From contig NZ_MSCJ01000001.1 in the NCBI RefSeq assembly GCF_002954615.1, forward strand, positions 1,054,001-1,118,000: 64,000 bases of DNA. Reading direction: 5' to 3'. The notes under the pieces were generated by a model. It saw nothing but the letters and a program-made list of their open reading frames with translations. It was not told the origin of the DNA and did not search any database. Within the stretch, counting starts at the first letter, position 1. Every line of letters begins with the position of its first letter. The stretch is from Photobacterium angustum (GTDB taxonomy: Bacteria; Pseudomonadota; Gammaproteobacteria; Enterobacterales; Vibrionaceae). Below are positions 9,172 through 18,117 of the stretch, one piece after another. Both the position numbers and the translations under genes were made by a program.

Positions 9172-9885
9172 ATGACTCATCACGTACTTGTTGTGGAAGA
9201 TGAAATTGTTACCCGTACTAAGCTGGTAGGGTATTTCGAGAATGAAGGATATAAGGTTAGCCAAGCGGATAGTGGCGCACAGATGCGAGAGATCATGGCG
9301 ACCGAAAATATCGACCTCGTCATGCTTGATATTAACCTTCCTGGCGAAGATGGTTTGATGCTTACACGTGAGCTTCGTAGCCGCTCTGAAGTGGGTATTA
9401 TTTTGGTCACAGGACGTACTGATAGTATCGATCGTATTGTGGGTTTAGAGATGGGTGCAGATGACTATGTCACTAAACCTTTTGAGCTTCGAGAGCTCCT
9501 TGTTCGAGTGAAAAACTTGTTATGGCGCATGACCTTAGTGGAAAAAGCACGTGACGAAACTATGGTCGAAATGCAGGAAGATAACATCATTCGTTTTGGT
9601 GAATGGCAGTTCGATATTAACAAACGAGCGCTGACTCATAATGGTCTTCCGGTGAAGTTAACTAAAGCGGAATATGAGCTATTAGTAGCCTTCTCTTCAC
9701 ACCCAAATGTAGTGTTGAGTCGTGAACGTATTTTAAATATGTTAAGCCATAGAGTCGAAGCGCCAAACGATAGAACTATCGATGTTTTAATTCGTCGTAT
9801 GCGTTCTAAAATGGAGTTAGATCCAAAGAACCCACAGATTTTTGTTACCGTTCACGGTGAAGGATATATGTTTGCAGGGGATTAA
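9172..9885 (+). CDS. torR: TMAO two-component response regulator TorR (OmpR family)
   Basis: 237 aa. Receiver domain at residues 1-115 with acidic pocket VVEDE, phospho-acceptor Asp53 in MLDINLPGEDG and the conserved Lys102 in VTKPFE. An OmpR/PhoB winged-helix DNA-binding domain follows (about 140-235, with TKAEYELLVAF and SHRVEAPNDRTIDVLIRRMRS motifs). Divergent to torCAD, as in E. coli, so it is expected to activate that operon when TMAO is sensed. The sensor kinase TorS and the periplasmic TorT are not in this window and must be elsewhere or replaced. Confidence 0.93.
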   Translation: MTHHVLVVEDEIVTRTKLVGYFENEGYKVSQADSGAQMREIMATENIDLVMLDINLPGEDGLMLTRELRSRSEVGIILVTGRTDSIDRIVGLEMGADDYVTKPFELRELLVRVKNLLWRMTLVEKARDETMVEMQEDNIIRFGEWQFDINKRALTHNGLPVKLTKAEYELLVAFSSHPNVVLSRERILNMLSHRVEAPNDRTIDVLIRRMRSKMELDPKNPQIFVTVHGEGYMFAGD

Positions 9886-9950
9886 TTTCCTCGAATAAGA
9901 CATATAATTGATATCAAAAATCGCATATTCAAGCGAAACATTTTGAAATA

Positions 9951-9983
9951 AAAAGGCCATATCATTCTGTGATATGGCCTTTT
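9951..9983 (+). terminator. Terminator after torR
   Basis: Stem AAAAGGCCATATCA (9951-9964) pairs with TGATATGGCCTTTT (9970-9983), followed by further T's. Strong rho-independent terminator; the A-rich left flank would also allow function on the minus strand. Confidence 0.92.
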
Positions 9984-10395
9984 TTCTAGAACAAAATGCG
10001 CTAATTTCTTGATATAAATCAATCAACGAATAGGTATTTTTTCGCTTATTTTTTAACCAAAAATACTGATTGATAACTATTATCAAGGTTGAGCTTGTTT
10101 TTAACGTCTTATTAACATTGTTAATAGAAATAAAGAACAATAATGAGATCATATCGTTAACAATACAAAAAAATAATGACAGAATATGAAAAAGGCAATT
10201 TATTGAACGGCGCTCAAAATCAAGCAATGAATACTTATCTTAGAAATAAGAAACAGTATGCGAGAGATAGAAGTAGATATTTGACCGATTATTGAAGCTA
10301 TTCATACTACAATAATGTGCTGTTAATAGTTGATTTGCAGATTATTCATAAGATAGACATAGAATTTTTTGATTGTTAATGGTTATAAAATGTAA
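9984..10395. other. Gene-free AT-rich region with a 17-bp palindrome
   Basis: No credible coding sequence. The only notable element is a perfect inverted repeat TTGATAA-CTA-TTATCAA at 10070-10086. Its half-site spacing differs from the FNR consensus, and no gene begins nearby, so its role is unknown. Confidence 0.5.
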
Positions 10396-10418
10396 AACGC
10401 CCAGTAAAACTGGGCGTT
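10396..10418 (-). terminator. Terminator after panP
   Basis: Stem AACGCCCAGT (10396-10405), AAA loop, ACTGGGCGTT (10409-10418); the minus strand then reads TTTACATTTTAT. Lies about 40 bases after the panP stop. Confidence 0.88.
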
Positions 10419-10456
10419 AACGCTGAATAATCAAAAAAATAATATAGATAAACGTG

Positions 10457-12124
10457 CTATTTATATCGATCTTCGTTCTTTTTTCTCATTATTTCTGCGG
10501 TTAAGTTTTCTATTTTTGGCAGACTAATCGTACTTTCTTTTGCTAATTGACGTTGTTCGCTTAACACGTCTTGTAAGATAGTTTCTGTCGTGAGTGGGTT
10601 AGCTAACACAACGCGGAATACTGTTGTGATCTTATGTTGCCATTTCTCGGGTGTAATGCGGGTTCGAGATACAAATGATTTACCGGATTCACGCTGACGT
10701 TTCTGGATGAACTTGGTTAAGTCATTAAGTAACTCCAGTAATGTTTCGCGTTCTTCATCTGTAGCGATTAATAATGCTTGCTGCGTCGCTTCCGGAACAT
10801 AACGGTAAGTCAGCAAGCAAAGCTCAGGTTCAGTAACCAACTCAAAATCTATTTGTTGTTTAATTAAATCAGCAAAATAACGTGCATTTTCGATACTGTT
10901 GTTAATCAACAATTCATAGCCAGGGCGACTAATTATATTCATACTAGCGTATAGCAACATAGCCATACCGCTTCGTGACCCCTCTAAGGTGTGACTACCT
11001 AAATCTTTCGATCCTTTTCGCAGAATATATTCAGCATGATGTTCAATTGCCGTCATGAGCTCTGGGTTTTTAAAGATCACCATGCCCGCACCCATAGGGA
11101 TATATAACTGCTTATGAGCGTCGATTGTAATAGAGTCGGCGCGTTCAATCCCTTTCAATAAGTGACGGTACTTATTCGACATTAATGTCGCGCCACCCCA
11201 AGCTGCATCAACATGAAAATGACAATCGTGCTCAGTGGCAATATCCGCTAATTGATCTAGGGGATCGACATTACCTGTTTCTGTTGTGCCGGCAATACCA
11301 ATAATGGCGAAGGGTTTAATGTTACGTTGTTTAAGATCCGCTAACGTCGACTGTAAGTGGTCGATATTGATGCGGTTATTATCATCAGTTTTGATTGAAA
11401 TAAGGCTATCACGACCAATGCCTAAAACATCCGCTGATTTCTTTAACGAGTAGTGTCCACGTTCAGACACTAAGATCGCTAAATCATCATAGCCGTAGTG
11501 TTTCATAGCACGAAATAACCCTTCTTGGGCAATACCTTTAAAATCCCCATCAGGTTTTAATACTGTATTTCTTGCTACCCATAAAGCTGTGATATTGGCA
11601 ATCGTCCCACCAGAACAAAAAGCACCTAAGGAATGGTCGGCACTATGCATCCATTGCTGATAGAAGCTTTCATTTTCATTGAAGATGAGCTTATGAAGCA
11701 TGCCTAAAACTTGACGCTCAAGTGGAGTGAAAGCTTTAGATGTTTCGATTTTTACGAGGTTTTGATTCAGCGCGATCATGATCTTAGAGAGCGGCATCAT
11801 GAAGTAAGGCAGGGCTGAAGTCATGTGACCAATAAAGCTTGGCGCTGAGGTGTGGACTGATTGTGAAACCAGCTTATTTAATAGAAATTGAGTGTGCTCA
11901 GAGACAAAGCTCGGTATTTCAGGAATTGCTGGATCGGAAAAATCTTTCTCTATTTCGAGCAGTGGTTTTTCTGTTGCAGCAATGTGAGTACGCAGAAATT
12001 CATTTAAGTTTTCTGATAGCTCTTTTTCTATCATTCCCAGTGTTGAATCTGGGGCTTCCGGTACTGTAAAAATTCGATGCAGAGATTCTTGCGATGCATC
12101 GGCAGTGCGATTATTAACAGCCAT
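10457..12124 (-). CDS. panP: Pyridoxal-dependent aspartate 1-decarboxylase PanP
   Basis: 555 aa group II PLP decarboxylase resembling the PanP enzymes of Vibrio, which make beta-alanine from aspartate for pantothenate and CoA synthesis in bacteria lacking pyruvoyl PanD. The PLP lysine is Lys338 in TIDAHKQLYIP, and the preceding HVDAAWGG (around 304-311) holds the conserved cofactor-binding Asp. The N-terminal region SAPSFIGHMTSALP is typical of glutamate/aspartate decarboxylase folds. Monocistronic, with its own terminator. Glutamate or other acidic amino acid decarboxylation cannot be excluded from sequence alone. Confidence 0.85.
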   Translation of the reverse strand: MAVNNRTADASQESLHRIFTVPEAPDSTLGMIEKELSENLNEFLRTHIAATEKPLLEIEKDFSDPAIPEIPSFVSEHTQFLLNKLVSQSVHTSAPSFIGHMTSALPYFMMPLSKIMIALNQNLVKIETSKAFTPLERQVLGMLHKLIFNENESFYQQWMHSADHSLGAFCSGGTIANITALWVARNTVLKPDGDFKGIAQEGLFRAMKHYGYDDLAILVSERGHYSLKKSADVLGIGRDSLISIKTDDNNRINIDHLQSTLADLKQRNIKPFAIIGIAGTTETGNVDPLDQLADIATEHDCHFHVDAAWGGATLMSNKYRHLLKGIERADSITIDAHKQLYIPMGAGMVIFKNPELMTAIEHHAEYILRKGSKDLGSHTLEGSRSGMAMLLYASMNIISRPGYELLINNSIENARYFADLIKQQIDFELVTEPELCLLTYRYVPEATQQALLIATDEERETLLELLNDLTKFIQKRQRESGKSFVSRTRITPEKWQHKITTVFRVVLANPLTTETILQDVLSEQRQLAKESTISLPKIENLTAEIMRKKNEDRYK

Positions 12125-12202
12125 AATACTCAGTAACGTTTCTTTAACTTTGGTAAAGTGCTGTTAATCTAATAGAAAAGTAGTGTTATGTCTCGTAAAA
12201 TT

Positions 12203-12230
12203 TATGGCTCTGTATCATAACAGAGCCATA
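12203..12230 (-). terminator. Terminator after the DUF2860 gene
   Basis: Stem TATGGCTCTG (12203-12212) with CAGAGCCATA (12221-12230), 8-nt loop, then AATTTTA on the minus strand. It separates the DUF2860 gene from panP. Confidence 0.75.
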
Positions 12231-12273
12231 ATTCTCATCGCTTACAATGAAGAAGGGATAGCACTTATTGTTG

Positions 12274-13245
12274 TTAGAAGCTGTAGTTCATACCTAAGCT
12301 AACAAGCATAGTATCTTCATCATAGAAGTTGATATTAGATTGTGTGGTGTTGTAACCGACCAATGAAACAACGCCCCAATTCTTCCAACCAAATGGTTGT
12401 TTATATTCATAAGCAAGAAAGGCACCTAAACGGTCGTCTTCTTGTTTTTTATCAAAAATAGGGTTTTCTGCATCAAATAAAGCTTTCTTATAACTTAAAG
12501 TAAAGGCTAGGCTTGAACGCTGGAAGATTTGAATAAATGTTGCTGAGCCACCAAAAATATCGGAAGACATTGCTTTGCCGTCAGCATCAATACCGCTGTA
12601 GTTTAATGCGGTACGGATCATTTGAGTCCGGCTCAGTGGAAGTAGGTAACTTCCTTCAACAAAAAAGAGTTTTGCGTTTCTATCTAGTAGGGCTTTATCA
12701 ATAGCAAAGCCTTCTCCACTTTTTTCTTGATCTACTTTATAACGACCATATGCAGTATCTAACGAGAACATAGAGTCTGCAATATTCTCCCACTGTGCAC
12801 GTACCGCTTTTACATTACTTCCTGTTTTAACACGTGGCTCCCCTGTTAAATAGGGGTTTTGCCATGTTTTAAATTCTAATAATCCAGGAATGTAACTTAA
12901 CGAAACAGTACCGTTTTCTTCAAGTTTTTGTCGAAAGCCAAGTTCAGCATGGAAGCGCCCTAATGCGACATCAGAACGATCAGTACCAAAAAATAATTGC
13001 TGTTTAGCATTGCTGAAAGTGTACGAAAGTGTACCAAGTGGCGCGATAAGTGTGTGGCCTTGCTCATCACCAGCTGAATTCAAATTTGAGGTGGTAGCAT
13101 TATCAGAATCAAACTGTGAATTTGTTTTAGTGTATGCGGCCAAAAGTGAGATATCACCGCTGATACCTGGTGTCCAATCCACAGGTTTTGCTACTGCATT
13201 AAAACTTGCAACTACGGTACATAAACCAATATAAATCGGTTTCAT
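12274..13245 (-). CDS. DUF2860 outer membrane beta-barrel protein
   Basis: About 323 aa from the ATG at 13245 (MKPIYIGLCT); this start has AAAGG nine bases upstream and gives a proper signal peptide ending near AVA-KP. Upstream in-frame TTG and ATG codons are less likely. The mature protein is rich in alternating aromatic/hydrophobic strands and ends in LGMNYSF, a terminal Phe being the BAM recognition signature of outer membrane barrels. It matches the Vibrionaceae DUF2860 family in length and in its VDWTPGISGDISLLAAY opening. Substrate unknown; no operon partner. Confidence 0.82.
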   Translation of the reverse strand: MKPIYIGLCTVVASFNAVAKPVDWTPGISGDISLLAAYTKTNSQFDSDNATTSNLNSAGDEQGHTLIAPLGTLSYTFSNAKQQLFFGTDRSDVALGRFHAELGFRQKLEENGTVSLSYIPGLLEFKTWQNPYLTGEPRVKTGSNVKAVRAQWENIADSMFSLDTAYGRYKVDQEKSGEGFAIDKALLDRNAKLFFVEGSYLLPLSRTQMIRTALNYSGIDADGKAMSSDIFGGSATFIQIFQRSSLAFTLSYKKALFDAENPIFDKKQEDDRLGAFLAYEYKQPFGWKNWGVVSLVGYNTTQSNINFYDEDTMLVSLGMNYSF

Positions 13246-13479
13246 TTTACGCATCCTTTTCTTCAATTATTCATTACTGTAATAGTGGTTAACGTAAGGA
13301 ATAAAAATAAAGTTTAAATATAGATTAATTTTATATTAGCGATGGATGTTATTGAATGGAAAAATAGTATTTTGTTACTTATTTGATAATAGATTTATTT
13401 ATTCAATGTAAATTGGAATAAAAATCCATCACACCACGTTGATAATTGCTCTTAATTTACGGAAAAGCAGGAAAATAAG
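13246..13479. other. Intergenic region upstream of the DUF2860 gene
   Basis: AT-rich sequence expected to carry the DUF2860 promoter. No recognisable operator or ORF. Confidence 0.4.
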
Positions 13480-14010
13480 AGCAATATTTTAAAGGGGTAT
13501 TTGCATGTTGATGTAGCTAATTTCTGCTTTTTTTTATTGTAGGTATCTAAAGGATGTTTGATATCGGCAGGATGCGTTAATAACTCTGCACATGCGCCGC
13601 ATAATTCATAATTTTTGTCATGTGGTGTAGATTGACGATCGTTGAATGCTTTTTTGCCGTTATACCTAGAGGTGTATATTTCGTAGAACGTGTTTTAACA
13701 TCGGCTTGGAGAGTTTGAGCCACTACTCAGCAGAATTATCTAAACTTTTTTGGGTTGGATCATTCGCTAAATATTAATTAAAAACTTCACGATTTAATTT
13801 AAAATGATTCATACGTCCTTGTAGCAACTAGGCACTGACTTCTTTTAAATCGGGATGTTTTTGTAGTGTCATATCGACAAGGTTTTTATACCATTCAAGC
13901 GAAGCGTCTATGTATTGATAATATTTATTACTATGACATTGTTGAACTGATGCAAGAGCAGACGTTGGTGCTAAAGCCATAATAATCGGTGTTGTCGCAA
14001 GTTTAATGCA
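13480..14010 (-). pseudogene. Decayed gene for a small exported protein
   Basis: Reading the minus strand from about 14010 gives a signal-peptide-like stretch (IIMALAPTSALA) and then QCHSNKYYQYIDASLEWYKN and HPDLKEV. In-frame stops follow (TAG, TAA, TAG) separated by plausible protein (LLQGRMNHFKLNREV, LANDPTQKSLDNSAE). After a frame change it resumes as YNGKKAFNDRQSTPHDKNYE and LCGACAELLTHPADIKHPLD. The continuity of amphipathic, Cys-containing sequence across several lesions, and no intact start codon, indicate a gene lost by stop codons and at least one frameshift. Family not recognised. Confidence 0.65.
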
Positions 14011-14147
14011 AGATATACAGTATTGACATTAATGTGATAATTATCTGAATTCCGAATAATTTAATTGATAACAAAGATGTAACATAACTATACTTAGGTT
14101 AACAAAATGTTACATTTGCAAAGGTTAAAGATTTTAAGGGGCAAAGT

Positions 14148-14237
14148 ATGGATAGTAATTTGAAACTTGCTGTAGTTACAGTAACACTGACGCTAACGAC
14201 AATCTTTAGTTACGCAGCAGTAGCCTTATCAGCGTAA
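14148..14237 (+). CDS. ynhF: YnhF-like small membrane protein, 29 aa
   Basis: Short gene encoding a 29-residue single-pass membrane peptide, beginning MDSNLKLAVVT and ending YAAVALSA. AGGGG lies about six bases before the ATG. It resembles E. coli YnhF as I recall it: same length, an M-S/D-x-x-LK-x-x-V-T start, and one hydrophobic helix running to the C terminus. YnhF is an inner membrane peptide of unknown function in enterobacteria. It lies on its own ahead of the patatin gene. Assignment rests on length and N-terminal pattern, so an unrelated small membrane peptide remains possible. Confidence 0.7.
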   Translation: MDSNLKLAVVTVTLTLTTIFSYAAVALSA

Positions 14238-14257
14238 TGCAATGACAAGTTAAAGAC

Positions 14258-14296
14258 ATTAAGATAGAGCCTTTATCTCTTTAATTTGTTTTTTAT
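14258..14296 (+). terminator. Possible terminator after the YnhF-like gene
   Basis: Imperfect stem ATTAAGATA...TATCTCTTTAAT followed by TTTGTTTTTTAT. A bulge lowers confidence; position 20 bases after the small ORF fits. Confidence 0.45.
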
Positions 14297-14364
14297 AAGC
14301 GATTCCAACTCTTAAATTAAATACGTATATTACGTCAGAGTGTTTTCTAACCTTTGGGGGAGAA

Positions 14365-15615
14365 ATGAATTATCTGCCGTTTAGTTTGAGTGCTTTTGAT
14401 GAAGAATCGATATCACATTTTTCATCACAGCTTTTTGATGCACATAATAAGAAAATAGCATTAGTTGTTCAGGGTGGGGGACAGCGTGGTATTTTTTCGG
14501 CTGGTGTATTAGACAGTTTCTTAGACCACGAGTTTGACCCTTTCGCTTTGTATATAGGCACTTCTGCAGGTGCTCTTAATTTGTCTTCATTTATTAGTCG
14601 TCAGCCACGTTTTGGCTATCAATTTATTCAAAACTACACGACAACGGATAAATTTTTTAGCTTATATAAGTACTTAAGTAAACAACAGCCAATGAATCTT
14701 GATTGGGCGCTGCAAGTTGTTTCTCCCTCTGGTGAATTAGCCCTCGACTTTCATAAGGCTAAAAAAACCCTTCAACATCGACAGGCATTCGCCTGTGCAA
14801 CACGTAAAGATACCCTTAAAGATATCTATATGCCGATGTACCAAGATGATTGGTATGAGGTTTTACGTGCGAGTTGTGCTATTCCTGTTTTATACAATTT
14901 ACCTGTTAATATGAATGAGTTGGAATGGGTCGATGGTGGTGTGAGCGCTGCGATACCGGCTAAGGAAGCATGGCGACGAGGGGCTGATTTGGTTATTGTT
15001 ATTCGAACTGAGCCTCTCGATCATGACAATCATACCGATAAGGGGATCTTTGATGATTGGCGAGAAAGTGTTGAAGCCTACTTACCATACTATATTAATA
15101 AGCTTAGCCTTAATGAATCTGTAGATAGAATTAAAACGGTGCATCATGAATTAAGTCACCGTTTTGAACAGTGGCGTGAACAATACCGTAACGACACAAT
15201 CCATATTCAAGATAAAGAAGATATACAGAAAGAACTTACCAATCGAGATAGTCAAAGTGAAGATACATTGAAGCAGCCTGTTTTTGGTAATAAGAGTTGG
15301 CTATCACATATTAATATTGAACGTTTATTAAAGCTTGCAGGACAGAGTAATAACATCGACGTAGTTGAAATGTTGGCACATTATTATAAAACTTACCAAG
15401 ATGTGAATGATTTTTTAGTGAACCCGCCCGAGGGGTTACAGGTTATCCAAATCGCGCCTGAAAAGTCATTGAATAGTCGAGCATTATTAAGTAGCAAAGA
15501 TGATTTAGAGATGGATTATCGAGAAGGAAAGATAATTGGACGTAAGTTTCTAGATTGTTTTTCAGATATTTTAAATGAAAAAAGCAGTTTAATGCAGTAT
15601 ATGCGAGATGAGTGA
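14365..15615 (+). CDS. Patatin-like phospholipase, YjjU/RssA type
   Basis: 416 aa serine acyl hydrolase. The oxyanion loop GGGQRG lies at residues 38-42, the nucleophile Ser67 in GTSAG, and the catalytic Asp190 in the DGG motif, so the Ser-Asp dyad is complete. The C-terminal half (about 260-400) is variable and charged, as in the YjjU branch with its extra domain. Strong ribosome site (GGGGGAGAA) before the ATG. No signal peptide, so probably cytoplasmic or peripheral membrane. Substrate (phospholipid or other acyl ester) is not determined by the sequence. Confidence 0.88.
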   Translation: MNYLPFSLSAFDEESISHFSSQLFDAHNKKIALVVQGGGQRGIFSAGVLDSFLDHEFDPFALYIGTSAGALNLSSFISRQPRFGYQFIQNYTTTDKFFSLYKYLSKQQPMNLDWALQVVSPSGELALDFHKAKKTLQHRQAFACATRKDTLKDIYMPMYQDDWYEVLRASCAIPVLYNLPVNMNELEWVDGGVSAAIPAKEAWRRGADLVIVIRTEPLDHDNHTDKGIFDDWRESVEAYLPYYINKLSLNESVDRIKTVHHELSHRFEQWREQYRNDTIHIQDKEDIQKELTNRDSQSEDTLKQPVFGNKSWLSHINIERLLKLAGQSNNIDVVEMLAHYYKTYQDVNDFLVNPPEGLQVIQIAPEKSLNSRALLSSKDDLEMDYREGKIIGRKFLDCFSDILNEKSSLMQYMRDE

Positions 15616-15703
15616 GTCGCAATAATATGAGTAGAATAAAGCCTTGATATCCTCCTCACTTATTGTGATTGGAAAGTTACCAAGACTTTATTATTTGACG
15701 ATA

Positions 15704-18082
15704 TTAGTTATTTAAGAAATTGGCCATATCGTGCTGCATTGTTATTGTTGTCTCTTTAGATGATGTTGCATCTAACAAAGAGGTATGTGTACCAACAGCA
15801 TATTCTTGCCATGTTTTATTACCGCTATTTGTTGATAAACCCAATTGTTTGATCAAAGGCTCTGTGCCTGTAAATGGTGAATATGGTAATTCAGTTGGCT
15901 TTGTAATATTTGGAATGGTGGAATCACCTTTTACCATTTGCACAAAGATAGGGAGTGATTGTGAAATGCCGTGAGCAAGGTTAATTGGATCGACTGGATC
16001 CATTACAGTTTGTGCAGCATAAGCAAATTTCACATAATCTTGTGTCCATTTAGTAACAAGAGCAGGTGATTGATTACCAATACTGGCGTTATAACAACTA
16101 CTAATATCTTTTTTCTCTGTTAAGACACATGTCCCAATTGTCTGAAGAAATTTACCTGTGTCAATAACATCAGGTGTTATTTCTGTTGGGTTAGTAATTG
16201 TACCTTTTAAAATTCCGGCTTTAAGTAATCCACCAAAACTACCTGAGTTTAATAATAAGTAAGGGATCTCTGCACCAGGGTTTGCCAACGACAATTTATT
16301 AATCGCGAAATATTGTTTATCGAAGTTTGGATCAAGGGTCGGGCGGTTAGCAATATTACCAACATTAGTGCCAACAATGGCGCCTAATGAGTGTCCTGCA
16401 AAGCTCACACCTTTATTTGGATTCAACATATCTAATGGTGAAATAGTTTTAGTATTTACACCATCATTTTGTTTTTGCTTAATATCAGCAAATAACTGTC
16501 CAATAGATGCACGAAGATTAACCACATCAATAGTACTTTGACGCAAGTTATCGCGAGCGACAGTTAGGTTTTCCAAGTTTAAATACATGGAAGGATCCGT
16601 GGAGGCATTTTTGTATGTTGTGTTACCGTTCTGATCTGTGATGTGAATACCACGATCTTCACCATGAAGTGGTTGGTTGATGGCGAAAATCGCTCGACAT
16701 TGATCACCCACGAGGGTTTCAGCTAAAGAAGGTAAACCTTCACTCTGTGCCGTTAATACATTTTTATCTGCAGTAACGCCGTGCTGGAAAATCGTTACGT
16801 TGTTCGCACCAAGGCTTAGACACTTTGGATTGCTAGGTAATACCAAGGTGTAATTAATCGTTTGAACAGATTTAAGTTCAGGGACAGCGCTATAGCGAGT
16901 AATGACACGTTCAGGATCAAGTTGTTTTCCATTGGCAAGGAAGAGTTTTTTACCCATTAACTTTGTTAATACTTCGATTTGTGTTTTTGGATTGGTGGCA
17001 ACTTGCGCCATATCTTCCTGTGATACACTAAAATCAGATAATTGCTCTAGTACTGTCGCTTTATCGGCATCAGTGCCATTACTTAATACATATTTAATTT
17101 TTGCAAGACTAGGCATACCACTTTGCCAAGGAGTATTCATAAACTTGTTAGCACGAATATCTAAATAATAAGGAAGAGAAAGTGTTCCTTGATAGATATT
17201 AATATTGCTTTTTTCTTTATCGTTATCTTCAACTTTTGTTGGTTGGGAGAACCTAAAGAGTGTAGATAATTGATCTTGAGTTACTGCGGTTGCAAGTGCA
17301 GAACCTTGCCAAACATTTGTAGCGCCATATTGTAGCGCCTCTTCTGTTGCCATTTTTGCAGCAAATAAAACATCACCTGATGAGAGAGTTGTGAACCATG
17401 TAGAGAAGATAATATTGTCACTATCTACGCCAACTTGTTCAAACTCAGCTTCTGTTGCATGGGTGATCTTTTGTGCTGGAATTAATGCCGCAGCTGGTGG
17501 CGTACTATCGGCCTTTAATAAAGCGTAGGAGTTGCTCATACCCACCGCTTTACCATTAACATCTTTAAGATCATTTGTTACTGCAAACATGTAGTTGCTC
17601 GCGGGATCTAAAGGTTTAAGCAACATTACGATTAAGCTATTGCCTGAAACCGTTACCATAAAGTCCCCGTTCTGCTGAGATAACAGCGTTGGCTCTGTGG
17701 TATTGTCTAATTTGGTGGGATCGCCTGATTTGATCAAGTAAAAACTATTTGCAGCAGTCGCTGGATCAAGCCCCTTACCTTTAAAATTAATTGTAATAGG
17801 CTGGGTTGTACTCCAACCATCGGTTTGTCCCATTGCGATTTCAGGTGCAGTTGCGCCTTCACGTGTCGCTAATGTGCCATCTTGTGCATCCATACCTAGA
17901 TAGCTAGGGAGCACGATGGTTTTATTTGCTGACAGTAAATCAAAATCAATCTTTGTTTCTGCTTTTAAACTGTCTGCAATATCAGGATCAATGGTTGGTT
18001 TAACGGTTGTTTGGCTACCGCCACCACAACCAACTACGCTTAATGCAGACGCGACGATTAATGCGATTGAATTAAATTTCAT
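15704..18082 (-). CDS. volA: Surface lysophospholipase VolA (lipoprotein lipase of the Pla-1/cef family)
   Basis: 792 aa lipoprotein: the signal peptide ends in a lipobox with Cys19 (VVGC), followed by GGGS. The alpha/beta-hydrolase domain in the C-terminal half has nucleophile Ser565 in GHSLG and a preceding FQHGVTADK strand-turn. N-terminal region (about 90-200) has Ig-like features. Vibrio VolA is an outer membrane surface enzyme that cleaves lysophosphatidylcholine, with the released fatty acid imported by FadL. Here fadL is directly upstream with only 35 bases between, the same partnership. Cleavage specificity is inferred from the family. Confidence 0.87.
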   Translation of the reverse strand: MKFNSIALIVASALSVVGCGGGSQTTVKPTIDPDIADSLKAETKIDFDLLSANKTIVLPSYLGMDAQDGTLATREGATAPEIAMGQTDGWSTTQPITINFKGKGLDPATAANSFYLIKSGDPTKLDNTTEPTLLSQQNGDFMVTVSGNSLIVMLLKPLDPASNYMFAVTNDLKDVNGKAVGMSNSYALLKADSTPPAAALIPAQKITHATEAEFEQVGVDSDNIIFSTWFTTLSSGDVLFAAKMATEEALQYGATNVWQGSALATAVTQDQLSTLFRFSQPTKVEDNDKEKSNINIYQGTLSLPYYLDIRANKFMNTPWQSGMPSLAKIKYVLSNGTDADKATVLEQLSDFSVSQEDMAQVATNPKTQIEVLTKLMGKKLFLANGKQLDPERVITRYSAVPELKSVQTINYTLVLPSNPKCLSLGANNVTIFQHGVTADKNVLTAQSEGLPSLAETLVGDQCRAIFAINQPLHGEDRGIHITDQNGNTTYKNASTDPSMYLNLENLTVARDNLRQSTIDVVNLRASIGQLFADIKQKQNDGVNTKTISPLDMLNPNKGVSFAGHSLGAIVGTNVGNIANRPTLDPNFDKQYFAINKLSLANPGAEIPYLLLNSGSFGGLLKAGILKGTITNPTEITPDVIDTGKFLQTIGTCVLTEKKDISSCYNASIGNQSPALVTKWTQDYVKFAYAAQTVMDPVDPINLAHGISQSLPIFVQMVKGDSTIPNITKPTELPYSPFTGTEPLIKQLGLSTNSGNKTWQEYAVGTHTSLLDATSSKETTITMQHDMANFLNN

Positions 18083-18117
18083 TTTATTTTTCCAAATAAT
18101 TAATTAGTTACAACGCA

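Noticed and set aside
9817..10227. 136-codon minus-strand ORF overlapping the end of torR
   Set aside because: It crosses the torR 3' end and terminator on the opposite strand, lacks a ribosome site and has an AT-driven composition without recognisable domains.
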